Part shown: positions 48,223-58,756 of the stretch, piece after piece
How the letters are laid out: the number at the start of each line of letters is the position of its first letter
Numbering within the stretch: position 1 is the first letter of the stretch
Assembly: GCF_000213175.1 (NCBI RefSeq)
Contig: NW_009799104.1
Location: 2,428,744 to 2,492,743 of the forward strand
Length of the DNA: 64,000 nucleotides
Origin: Neurospora tetrasperma FGSC 2508
Lineage: Eukaryota; Ascomycota; Sordariomycetes; Sordariales; Sordariaceae
Direction: 5' to 3'
Notes under the pieces: generated by a model
Told to the model about the DNA's origin: nothing
The model's input: only the letters and a program-made list of their open reading frames with translations
Database searches by the model: none
Made by a program: the position numbers and the translations under genes

Positions 48223-48407
48223 CGTCGCCACTACGTCTGTTTACCCAATAGCCGCCTACTACTACATCCCTACATCCCACTTCGAGCTTTGCGATCAATG
48301 CCAAAATAAACATATCCATTTTCTGGCCATATCCAACCGCCTTTCGCCATTCTCTCTTTCACAACACGAAACACATCGCCAGGATACCCACCCTACACTA
48401 GCTGGCC

Positions 48408-50433
48408 ATGTCGTTCACCAATTTCTTCACTTCGGTGACAGGGAAGCATGCCTACACCTACTTTGACATTCGGTATGTTTTTGCGCCGCATCCTAACTGT
48501 TTGCATTTTGACCTTGCGCTCAAGGCGGTGGCTAACCCAAAGTCAACCCTAGACTTGAGAGCGACTTCATCGTCTTCCGCGGCAATGAGCACGAATCTGC
48601 TGGCCAACTTTTGCAGGGCACCGTCGTGCTATGCCTACCAGCGCCGCTGAAAATCGAGGACGTCCATTTAAGATTGACGGGAACTCTGCACATGAGGTAG
48701 GTGCACAAAGTGGAGCCCAGGTTCAAATGCCCCCTGAAAGCTAACATATGATGACCAGCTGGAACGACCCTCGAGTCACTGCCGCCGGAATATCAAACCA
48801 CAAGATTGACCGCACCTCTACGATATACTCGCACCGATGGAAGCCCTTTGTGGGTGTTGGCGCCGAAAATCAGTCCATCGGTAGCCCTAATGGCCTCATG
48901 AGCAGGGGTGTTACACTGCCCGCCGGAAACTACGAATGGCCCTTTGAGCTGATGCTGCCGGGAGATATGACCGAGAGCGTCGAGGGTCTCCGCGAAGCGA
49001 GTCTCACCTACAAACTTAAGGCTACGGTAGCACGAGGCAAGCTAGCTTACGATCTCCACGCCTACAAGCGTCTGCGCATCATACGAACCCTCGACCCGTC
49101 TACCCTGGAATTTCTTCACACAATGAGCGTGGAAAACATCTGGCCAAACAAGATTGAGTACTCAATCATGATTCCCAAGAAGGCTGTTGTTTTTGGCAGC
49201 ACGATTCCTTTACAAACTAGATTTACGCCTCTTTTGAAGGGCCTGGAGCTGGGAGAGATCACCATACGGCTGCTAGAGGTTCACGAGTTCATCATTCAGT
49301 CACATTCAGGTTACGGTGTCCGCGAACACAAGAAGGAACGGGAAATCTCGGTTTGGAAGATTCCTATTGAGAGGGAGAAGCATTGGCAAGATGTCATTGA
49401 GGATACTGGACAGGAAGGATGGGTGATGAACACGGGGCTCGACTTGCCACGGACGCTTGGCAAGTGTGTGCAGGATGTCAACGCTCACGGCATCAAGGTG
49501 CGCCACAAGTTGAAGGTGGTGCTTGCTCTACACAACCCGGATGGGCACATCTCGGAACTTCGCGCAACGTTGCCTGTTTCGATCTTCATTTCCCCCAACA
49601 TGCCCTTGGATGAAGAGGGTAACTTGGTGAGGCAGATGCCTAATGGGACGACGCCTGGGGATGTGGTCGCGGCCCCCCCTCCGAGCTATGACGAACATAC
49701 ACTAGACCAGCTCTACGAAGATATGGAACCCACGGGCCTGCAGACTCCAGCCGGTATGGCGAGCCCGTTGTACGGCCACTCGCGTGCAGGATCGGTTGAG
49801 AATCTCGCAGCGTTGCTTCACAGCCATAGCACGGCGGTGCCCCCGGCAGCACTCACGTCTAGATTACAGAATGTGTCCCTGGAGTCTTCGAGCCGCAGCA
49901 CCTCGTGGCATGATGGGGACTCGGAGACGGCCACGCCCAACAATGGCCCCGCAGACAGCGTTCACAGTTCGGCTTTTCCGTCGGCACCCCTGACACGACA
50001 GAACAGCGGCGATAATATCACTGCCGAGGCCATGTCGGGATATCATACGCCAGAACACTTGGACTTTTCGGGCATAATGGAGCTCAGCAAGGTTCCGAGT
50101 TACCACACGGCGGTCAAGACACCAGTTCGGCCCATCGTGTACCCCGAGGGCACGGTTCTGCCCGACTACGTGGCTGCGACAAGCGCTTCTGGAAGCACCA
50201 CTCCTGGATCACCGGAACTTGGTCACTCAGAGGCTGGGGATGGTGCAAGCAAAGTGGAAGAGCGCAGCCAATCGCGTCCGGAACCACCTCGGCGCAAGTC
50301 AGCGCGGTCGCGGCTCGCTTTCACACTGTCGCACATTCCACACATCCATCACTCGCATTCACACCACCACGGTCACTCCCATTCAGAGTCTGAAGATCGC
50401 AGACGGCACTCGTCGATGATGCAGGCCAATTGA
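48408..50433 (+). CDS. creD: alpha-arrestin, CreD/Rod1 type ubiquitin-ligase adaptor
   Basis: Three exons: 48408-48472, 48553-48696 and 48759-50433, encoding 627 residues. The introns are 80 and 62 nt, each with a CTAAC branch site. The N-terminal arrestin half spans about residues 15-165 and the C-terminal half about 185-330. A PPSY motif near residue 377 (AAPPPSYDEH) is the docking site for WW domains of Rsp5/HulA-type HECT ligases. Such adaptors steer ubiquitination and endocytosis of permeases, and Aspergillus CreD is linked to carbon catabolite control. The Ser/Thr-rich tail ends in an unusual His-rich run (about 595-612) and a basic stretch, PPRRKSARSRL. The start codon context (GGCCATGTCG) is good. 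Confidence 0.92.
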
Positions 50434-51966
50434 GTAGAGGTTTGCCGGGGCATGTGTTTCTTTCGCGATCAAAATCCGTGGTAATCTGGCTTGTTCTTGG
50501 CTGGTCAAATGATTAGGCATAGCTGCACGGAGTTCAGGTTGGGATGGCGACAAAGGATTTATTTCTTTTTGGTTATTGGCTTTTCTCTCTTTCGTTGGGC
50601 GCGTATGATTTGGGTAAAGCAGCGGACTCGGAACGGCGGATAGTGATAGAACTGGCTTATACATGGGCATATTTGTTGAGAGATGGACCGGCGGCGCCCG
50701 CATTTTAACTAGCACCTACATAGATTCTGATACCCCTCCTCACAATGGACAATATCGAGTAATAACAATATACAACAATGATATCTCTGCTACGTGTTGA
50801 TGAGATGTCACATATTCTTCATTCAACGCCTCAAGCATGTCGTTGTCTAGCAATGGGAAGCCATACGACGAGATGCGATGTACCGCAGTGCAACCCGACC
50901 ATGTCGCGACTTGCGAACAAGACGGACAATGGCGGGCATGCCGCTGGAATAGGACAGGTGACAATGTCCTGCGGTGCCCTGCCGTGTTTGACAGCAGTCT
51001 TGGGCTGGTAATCCCGTCATACGTCATTGAGACAAATTTGCACAACGCCGCAAGTCAAGCCATGGTGTGTGTGCTTTCCACAACGGCAGCGCTCATCTCT
51101 TTCCCATCGATGCAAGCCATGCTCTTTTTGCGTGGTTGCCCTAGAAAAGACTGGAAAGTGAATCGCCACATCTCCACAGGAAGAGAGGGGAGCAGCTGGG
51201 GGAGACAAGCAATCTAGAACCCCCAGGTTCAGCTGGATTGGAGAGCAAGATGCCCCACGGCCAAGACATACGTCATAGCACCATCTGCCATGATCCGCGC
51301 AAGGATTAATCGACTTTGTTGTTGTTCAGCTTCAAATTGAGCTTTCGCGGTGAGTATAGTAGTGTACCTACCTACTTATGAGACTACTGTATTTTACTGC
51401 ACCAATGCTGCACTGTCGCAATAAGGCGTTCCACTTGAGTATGCCGGCCGATTGGCCAATAGTCCAAGTCTCTCCCAAGAGATCCACCTTCCCTTGTGAA
51501 CTGGACACTCCACCGTCCAGCTTGCTTGGGGGTTCCCAGGTCATGAAGAGGGGGCGGGGAAAGGACGGAGGAGGGTGCGCTGCTGTGTGAAAGAAGGCTG
51601 GCCAAAAAGGTTCCCTCCTTTGCAGGGTCTGGATGACTTCATCCAACCTTGTTCTCCTGCGCGTCAACTCTGGTCACACCCACTTGCTTGCACATGGTTG
51701 GGACGAACACTTCAGCCTGTGAACCCAACCGCTTGGATCTCGCTTCGAACCCATCCTTGCCCCTTTTTTGCGTGATCTTTTCAAGCCGAGTACCCTTGGC
51801 AGAAGTCTTCCTCGCTCTGGAGTAAAATAAAAGGGGTTCTGCCACAGTATTCCATACCACCATCATCAACATACTACTGCAAGTAGCAACTCTTGTAGAA
51901 CAGACATCCCCACACAACCTTTAGCTGACTCGCGACAAGATCAAGCTTTTGATCCCCCCAAGAAAT
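50434..51966. other. intergenic stretch, creD to slm1
   Basis: About 1.5 kb holding the creD 3' flank and the slm1 promoter. An AGTGTACC/TACCTAC motif sits at 51360-51375. A CA-rich leader precedes the slm1 ATG. No gene supported. Confidence 0.65.
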
Positions 51967-53607
51967 ATGTCCGCCAACGCGTCGGCAGCGCCCTCGAGGC
52001 AAACAACAATGATGAGCAATGCCAGCGATGACACGGCCATTCCCGAGTTCGATCCCAACAGCGTACGTCTCCAGCCCCTCGCTAGACTTTGCGCACCTAC
52101 ACGGCAAATGTCGCTAACACACCTCTATACCAGACCGCCGGTATTCTTGTCCAGCGTCTCCGGGCATGGAAGCACGCCGTCGCCTACCTGGAAGACTATG
52201 TCGAGGCCGTTGAAAAGATTCACCATTCTCAGGCAAAGGAATACGAGAAGGTCTTGAAGGTAGGAGAGCCTCCTGCTACAAGTACATGGTTCTGTATCAC
52301 GGCGCTTTGAGAATACTCACACCGCTCGGCAGACCATTTCCCACCCTCTGAGGGAAGGGGATCACTTCTCCCAGCATGCCACCAATGTCACCGGTGTTGC
52401 GGCCATGTTCGAGGTCCTGCGCGCCAATACCCAGGGCATGATCAACAGCAACCTCGAGACACAAAAGAAACTCAAGGAGACTGTCCTCCACGACCTGAAG
52501 GGCTTGCACCACGAGATCAAGGACTATTCAAAGAGGCTCTCTCACAGCCTGAATAAGGGAGCTAAGGCGGTCGAGAAGTCCCGCAACACGACTCAAAAGC
52601 ATATCGAGCTGCTTTCCCAGCACGTTGCCTCTTTTCCGACGAGCGGCGCCGAGCTCAATCCAGCCGATGATCCGTATGTTCTTCGCCAAGGCGTCATCTA
52701 CCGCCTCCATAACCAAATCCAGGATGAAAACAATCATCGCACCGAACTCATCACCGCCCAGGCCCAGTTCATGGAATTCGAGGTCAAGGTTGTTAAGAGC
52801 ATCCAAAAGGCCATGGAGGACTTGAACACGCTCGCCGGTGGCCATGCCGAGCATGTTCGTGGTCTCTACGCCCAAGTGCTCCAGACCTCCCAGAACATCC
52901 CGCCCGACTTTGAGTGGCAGGAATTCCGGGCTCGCAGTGCCGACGTTCTCGTCAACGAGAACGAACCGCCTCGTGAACTCGGCCACCTGCTTCCCCTGGT
53001 TCCCAACGCTGATAACCCCTCTACCAAGGCGCTCATCGAGGGCTCTCTTGACCGCAAGTCTCGCAACAAGCTCTCGTGGGGCTACAATACCGGCTACTAC
53101 GTCGTCACCCCTGCCAGGTACCTCCACGAGTTCAAGGACAATGATTCCAAGTGCAAGGACCCCCAGCCCGAACTCAGCATCTACCTGCCCGATGCCATTA
53201 TCGGCGCTCCCAAGGACGACAGGTTCAATGTCAAGGGCAAGGACAAGTCTAAGGGCATCGGCAGCAAGTTGGCAGGCACCTCGGAGTTGCAGTTTAAGGC
53301 CCACAGCGCCGCAGAAGCCCAAAAGTGGTTCGACGTTATTAGCAATGTTGCCGGCGCTCTTGGTCCTGGCGTAGCCACCCCGGTCACTACTCCCACTCCG
53401 GACACCGAGGACAAGAAGCTCGAGGCTGCGACTAACAACCTGACATTGAACGAGGCCCAGACCCTGCCGCCGTCGCCCCATGAGACTGGTGTCGTTGCCA
53501 GTCCCATCAACATTTCGCCTGTTGACACCAAGGCTGCCGGTGCCGCCGCTCCTCCTGCTGCACCCCCCGCGGCCGCGGTTCCTGAAAAGGGTGCTTTGCC
53601 TAAGTAG
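51967..53607 (+). CDS. slm1: F-BAR/PH protein, Slm1/Slm2 type (TORC2 and PI(4,5)P2 effector)
   Basis: Three exons: 51967-52062, 52134-52259 and 52333-53607, encoding 498 residues. The introns are 71 and 73 nt. A mostly helical F-BAR-like region spans about residues 35-280 (ILVQRLRAWKHAVAYLEDYV, then LRANTQGMINSNLETQKKLK). A PH domain lies at about 305-415, from KALIEGSLDRKSRNKL to AAEAQKWFDVISNVAG. The tail is Pro/Ala-rich and disordered. In yeast, Slm1/2 sit on eisosomes, bind PI(4,5)P2 and pass membrane-stress signals to TORC2, and that role is inferred. The domain order and the AGSLDRKS-like PH start are characteristic. There is no upstream ATG in the last 95 nt of the leader. Confidence 0.92.
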
Positions 53608-55657
53608 TAAGGCGGCTTTCCACCTAAGAGTCGGGTCTCATAATGATGATAATGATGATAATGATGATGATGAAGAGAATCGAGACAAACAGCAACAACT
53701 GCAAGAAATAAACCAAGAAAACAATGCCATGGAATTCGAAACGACACACTTTGCCGATGCTAGATTAGTTGGTTATCTGGCAGAGTTGGTTTATTTGGTA
53801 CCATTTCGTTTATAACCCCCTTCCTCCCCCCTTATACCCCCTTCATTTATATTATTCTATCTAGATAGCTATCTAATTGTCTATTTACCATGAATGAATC
53901 TTACTTTGTGATGCCCGAAGGTGTTGAGCCTCCTTATTGTCTATGACACATGCCACATTTATGGTGATGCCGTACTTTGACTTTTTCCGAGCCCTATACC
54001 CGTGCGTTCTTGCATACTACCAATTTCTTGCCACCATCAAACTCGAGGGAAGTCTGGCTGCCAGTGACATTGCCAGCTCTAACGAGCGGTAGTACAATCA
54101 AAAGAAGTTTGGACTGAGGCCGTTAATACCTCGGGGTTGGCTCCTTAGACCTGCTGTATAGAATTGCGCCATGACCCAGTAGAAAATGAGCTTCATTCGC
54201 GCAGGACCACGCATGCTTCACTCGCAAGGGAAAGTTATGGAAGGGGTTCCTATTCCGGGTCATTATCTCTCATGTTCATTGAAACCGACAGCTGCAGAGC
54301 TGTTTTCCACAACGCTTCCTCTTAATTGCCCGTCTGAGGTCACCTTGATAGCAGTGATTCTTACATCACAACACCGACTAGCATTCCGACCACCACTTCA
54401 GCCACCATTCATTTGCATTCTTCTAGAGCTGGTAAGCGTCAATCAAGGGATATATATGTAAAGCCTTGCAGATTCACGCCTCGTGAGCGAGCCCATCGCC
54501 ATTCCCCAACAAATAGTGTCTGTATTACCACATAACCAAGCAGCTCTTTGAGGTAGTCAATACAACTACCATAGTTGGGGATGCCGCAGGCGATGGTCAT
54601 CGTCAGATCCATCGTCACCAACCATCCCGAAAAGCATGATTAACAGAAACTTGGTCCTCATCGTTCTGGCGAAAGTGCATCCCACCAAGATGAGCATCTC
54701 AACGAACAAACCCATCAAGATCAACGTCATCGTGACGAACTCCATCAGGACCGTTCTTCCCCCCTACGAACTCTATCGAGATCTTGAAGGTCAGGACGGG
54801 CTGTCAAGGTATGTCGGCGATGATCCCGCGTGATTGTGATGCCTCGTCTACGATACTGGCTAAACAAGTCATCATTGTGATTTTCCGGGTGGCCACAGAA
54901 GGCCACATCGATGTCGTGCGCAAATATCAAGATCTTGGACTCTGAGCGTGGCCTTCCAGAAGAACAACCCTCAGGACAGGATCAGTCACCGTTTCGCGAC
55001 CATGACTTCCCCACCCTCCTTTGGATCGTCAATCAGCCTAGCTGCAACGATTTTAACGCTGTGGTGCGGATCGTAAACAACAGATTGAGAGCCATCGTAA
55101 AGCGGGGGTCCTATGGACAATTCTTCGCTCGAGCGGATGTCGAAGGTGAAATTTACGGTCGCATACTCGGATCGTGTCATAGCATGGCAACATAAGAACA
55201 CATCTGTCGTTGAAAGTCGGGATAGGTAATGAACAGAGGCAATCCCGGAGCGCCGCGAAGAACAACATGGAGCAGCTCGAATAGGACCTGGATAATAAAG
55301 TGCTAAACACAATGACTATTACTGTACGCAACGATAGAGTCGCTCGAGTTAATGCTTCGCAAGCCTTTGGTGCTTCCTTCCTAATGAAGAGGATGTCACG
55401 CAGACGGGAAGTTACGATGATTATCTTGGGTGGGGAGGTGGGTGGAGGGCGAAGAATATGGATGCCGTTGTCAATGTTTAATACGCAGATATTTAGCATT
55501 TCAAGATAACATGTTACTTGAGGCGTATATATTGTAGATATACCCTTAACAGAATCGTTAGCTCGAGATTTCTGTCAACTTGTTGAGGCCTTTCCATGCT
55601 CAGTTTATGTGTAACAAAGGCTTGAAATTACTTTAAACAAGCTACCTCCGAATATTG

Positions 55658-55659
<2 letters not shown>

Positions 55660-55697
<38 letters not shown>
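55660..55697. repeat. poly-T tract (38 nt)
   Basis: The longest homopolymer in the window, in a convergent intergenic region. Length is prone to assembly error. Confidence 0.9.
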
Positions 55698-56108
55698 CCT
55701 TTGACCTATTATTTCGACCTTCCGGTGTGATAACCGGTGAGAATAAGTCTTACTCGGAGGACTAAGCTGACATACAAACAAGCATATAACTGTACATATT
55801 AGTTATATATATTGTGAGGCACCTAGCGGTCGCTTCAAGGAAGCCTGGATCGAGACAAATATTGTCCATATTTCTCTTACTAACTTTCCACTTTCTATAT
55901 GTGCGGAGTGATTGTCCTACCTCCGGTCAAGTATTCCGGTCATCACATAAGAAGAGGCAAGGCAACCAATCGCTCTGGATAGGTTCAATTACTATCTATA
56001 TAATCAAGTACGAAGGTCCTTGGCGCATGATTTACATTACATTGGCCAAAAGAACTTTTACACAAACGTGGTCTACCTGGTTCGTACCCGTCTCCTTCAT
56101 TCCGCCTC

Positions 56109-56186
56109 AGGTGGTGTGAAAAATAGTCTGGACACTCGCTGGGTATGGTTTGGTATAAGCGTGTCCGGCCTATTTTCACACCACCT
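56109..56186. repeat. near-perfect inverted repeat (27-bp arms)
   Basis: The left arm, 56109-56135 (AGGTGGTGTGAAAAATAGTC...), pairs with the right arm, 56161-56186 (...CTATTTTCACACCACCT), with two or three mismatches and one single-base gap around a 25-nt loop. Both arms are flanked by CCGCCT in direct orientation. It could be a small non-autonomous element, a bidirectional terminator hairpin between converging genes, or a recombination product. Confidence 0.8.
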
Positions 56187-56713
56187 CCGCCTGTTCCTTC
56201 GTCTAACGCGATCGGGGTCTTTCGAGATACCATTGTTTTGTCTTTCCCCTTTCAATCAAGTAGACTGGACAGCTATAGCTATATACGACAGAAGTTGCTT
56301 TGATATAATAGTATGCTGCCAAGAAAAGAAGATCCAATCGAGATTTGTTTTATTTGACCGTTCTCGTTTGTTTCGGATGATAATCCCTGTTGAGTGACTG
56401 AGAGGGACACGAAAGAATAAAGATAAAAAGTGGAAAAAGCGCTTCTCATAAAATCACAAATTGCCGGACCCAAACATCATAAGCTATGAGCGTTCCTTCC
56501 TATTTCGAAGCCCAAAACGCTGTTCCCTTGTTCATCTCGGCATTAAAATAAATGTAGTAACATCTCGTAAATAGTAAAGTATACATGGGAGGTTTGTCCC
56601 TGCTCAAGCCACCAAGGGGATGATCTCGGAGACGGTCACAGATGTGACGGTGTGGCGAATGAGGTTCCTGCCCTCCTCAGATATCAAACGTGAACCACTG
56701 TTCCTGAGTATTT

Positions 56714-58756
56714 TCAAGACTTTTGCTTGCGCTTGTTGCCGCCAGTAGCCCTGGACTTGGCCTTGGTATTCGGCTTCGGCGGAGGAACAGGGGTTACAAA
56801 TGTTACATGTCGGCTCTCGTCGTTTTTGAATTTCCCGGTACCTGTCCTGTCGGTCGTGGTTTCTTTTCGGTGCTGACAAATTTGAGCGCGAGGCGCGACA
56901 ACCACGTCATGAACATCCTCTTCAATATTAATTTCTGCCACATCCGAGACAGACCGAGTTTCAATTTCATCGCTGGTGTCGGAGGAAGATCCATCGTCGG
57001 AATCATCATACTCCCCATCATCACTAACAAGTGAGGGCGCATTATTGCTAGCGACGGTGTTCGGACTCAACTCTGTGTCTATGTCGTCCTCATATATGGG
57101 CGTTTCGGGGTGATCTGGTGGATTGCTCTGCCTAGTAGCTGTGATGGGCAAGCCGGTCAAGTGGGCCGGAGCACGACCTATGCTCGTTGTTGGTAGAGGG
57201 ACGGGGGAAGTGGAAATCCTCGAGAATGGCGGAGGAGGAATGGTAGACGAGGCCGGCTTGCGCATGACGGCTGATACCCGCGCTGTCGACGTGTCAGGCT
57301 TCTTGGAGCTTGAAGTACCTTCTGCGGCATTCGATTGATCGGTATCTTCAGAATCGTTACGCGACAGAACTGCGTCCCAATCTGTTTTGGTCTTTGCATC
57401 CTTTACTTTCTCACTCAGATTACCCCCAACCTTCTTCTTTTGCATCAGCTTCGTCAAAAACGGCGTGTCGGACGAGCCAACAAAATCTGGTGCGTTGGAA
57501 GACACCAATGATGATGCTGGTAGCGCGGTTGGTATCTTCTTCACATCTGGGAGCTGGCCGGCATGGTATAGCTCCAGTGACGCATTGATACGCGAGAGCA
57601 ACGCCTTGTACGCCTGCTGTTCCGAAAGGGGTTCGCTGCGCGCCAGCGGGTGCACCAAAGCGGGGCTGGTAGTATTTGGAACGCTTGGAACGATGGGAGG
57701 CAAAGCTTTTCTTTCCTCAGCAGCAACACCTCCAATCTCATCAACGTCAATGGGCTGCCCACAATGAAGGGCGGCTTCGTCGTGACTCTTGTAGTCTCTC
57801 CGATGGGCTATACGGCAGTGATTGATGAAGCCCTGCGTGCTCGAAAAGTTCCACCTGTGACAATCAAGGCAGACGAGCTTGACCGTCATCCCATCCGACC
57901 GTTTCACGATGCAAGGCAGTGATTTATCCTTGGGATGCGAATATCCACTGGATAACGCTTGGAGTTTCTGGGTGCCCTGCCCGCGGGCAGACCGTTGTTT
58001 TCCTAGACCACCTGCGTCAGACATGCTATTCCTCGTCGTTCTGCCTTCAGCAACGGCGTTCCTTGCCCGGGCAGTCTCCACGACTGGCTCCGGTTGAATA
58101 CCGTCAAACATGGGATCGGGTATCAGCCACTTAGCGTAGTGCCGAGAATACGGGCCGTCAACAACCCCGAAGGGTGGCGCCCACTTCGGTACAGACTCTC
58201 CTGGTTTCGACTGAAGAGCAGGACCCTTGCCACTGCTGATGTCCAGCATCTGACTGGGTGTCGGACACTGGACAGGGTAGGGGATGAGATGACACCGGCG
58301 AAGCTGCTCGAGAGCAATCTGACACTTGGCCAGCTCCTGGTTGATGAGACGGAGCTCGTCATGCTTCATCAGGATTTCAAGTCCAAACTGATATTGGATG
58401 ACGTCCTTTGCACGTTCTAGATTAGGCCCGGAGGCGGCGAGCTTGGACGGCCTTGCCGCCTCATTCCCGCCTGCATAGGTCGAGGTCGGCGAAGGTAAAC
58501 CACCATCCTGCTCTGTCTTGATGCGCTTCGACGAGTGACCATGGCCATGGAAAGCGGTATCAACAGCGCTCAGCCGTCTTCGCTTCAGTGAGTGGGTGGA
58601 TGCGGGAGAGATGGGCGTCGGAAGACCCGACGCGGTCGGAAGAGCTGACACGCTGGACACGGATGGTTCGGCGAGATCCAAAGACGTAGGATGGCTTGCA
58701 TCTAACGTTAACGTCTTGTCATTTCCCCTTGACTCGGTAGCCCAGAAAGGAAACAT
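56714..58756 (-). CDS. ahc1: Ahc1-like zinc-finger protein (ADA histone acetyltransferase component)
   Basis: A single uninterrupted 680-residue frame. Residues 1-110 are Ser/Pro-rich with basic KRRRLS and KRIKTEQ patches that look like nuclear signals. A predicted helix at about 112-155 (LERAKDVIQYQFGLEILMKH) precedes a conserved stretch, SRHYAKWLIPDPMFDG, at 204-219. A lone C2H2 finger follows (Cys296, Cys299, His313, His318; LVCLDCHRWNF ... INHCRIAH). The rest is Ser/Asp-rich with an acidic run near 590-610 and a basic tail. The helix, YAKWLIPD and single finger suggest the fungal AHC1 group tied to the ADA form of the Gcn5 acetyltransferase. This is a family judgement from memory, less secure than the others. 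The start at 58756 is the first ATG of the frame. Confidence 0.75.
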   Translation of the reverse strand: MFPFWATESRGNDKTLTLDASHPTSLDLAEPSVSSVSALPTASGLPTPISPASTHSLKRRRLSAVDTAFHGHGHSSKRIKTEQDGGLPSPTSTYAGGNEAARPSKLAASGPNLERAKDVIQYQFGLEILMKHDELRLINQELAKCQIALEQLRRCHLIPYPVQCPTPSQMLDISSGKGPALQSKPGESVPKWAPPFGVVDGPYSRHYAKWLIPDPMFDGIQPEPVVETARARNAVAEGRTTRNSMSDAGGLGKQRSARGQGTQKLQALSSGYSHPKDKSLPCIVKRSDGMTVKLVCLDCHRWNFSSTQGFINHCRIAHRRDYKSHDEAALHCGQPIDVDEIGGVAAEERKALPPIVPSVPNTTSPALVHPLARSEPLSEQQAYKALLSRINASLELYHAGQLPDVKKIPTALPASSLVSSNAPDFVGSSDTPFLTKLMQKKKVGGNLSEKVKDAKTKTDWDAVLSRNDSEDTDQSNAAEGTSSSKKPDTSTARVSAVMRKPASSTIPPPPFSRISTSPVPLPTTSIGRAPAHLTGLPITATRQSNPPDHPETPIYEDDIDTELSPNTVASNNAPSLVSDDGEYDDSDDGSSSDTSDEIETRSVSDVAEINIEEDVHDVVVAPRAQICQHRKETTTDRTGTGKFKNDESRHVTFVTPVPPPKPNTKAKSRATGGNKRKQKS

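Larger units (their letters stand above)
41934..48407. other. 6.5-kb intergenic gap upstream of creD
   Basis: No supported gene. The left part is the 3' flank of ysc84. Chance frames reach 185 codons (minus, 43809-44366) and include a Thr-His run that is only the TG repeat read in translation. The stretch holds (TG)13 at 43857, C17 and C10 runs at 45988-46019, GTAGGTACC-type motifs at 46857, 46977 and 47620, and a 26-base T run at 48139. From about 47930 to 48407 it is a pyrimidine-rich leader/promoter for creD. Confidence 0.6.
53608..56713. other. 3.1-kb convergent intergenic stretch
   Basis: Lies between the stops of slm1 and the Ahc1-like gene. It is AT-richer than the genes. It holds a GATGATAAT-type trinucleotide-rich segment at 53641-53672 (slm1 3' UTR), a T38 run at 55660 and a hairpin at 56109-56186. 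Frames of about 95-150 codons near 54900-55500 have no recognisable domain. No gene supported. Confidence 0.6.

Noticed and set aside
54636-55499. Short frames on both strands between slm1 and the Ahc1-like gene
   Set aside because: I tried to read them as a decayed gene but could identify no family or consistent splice pattern.
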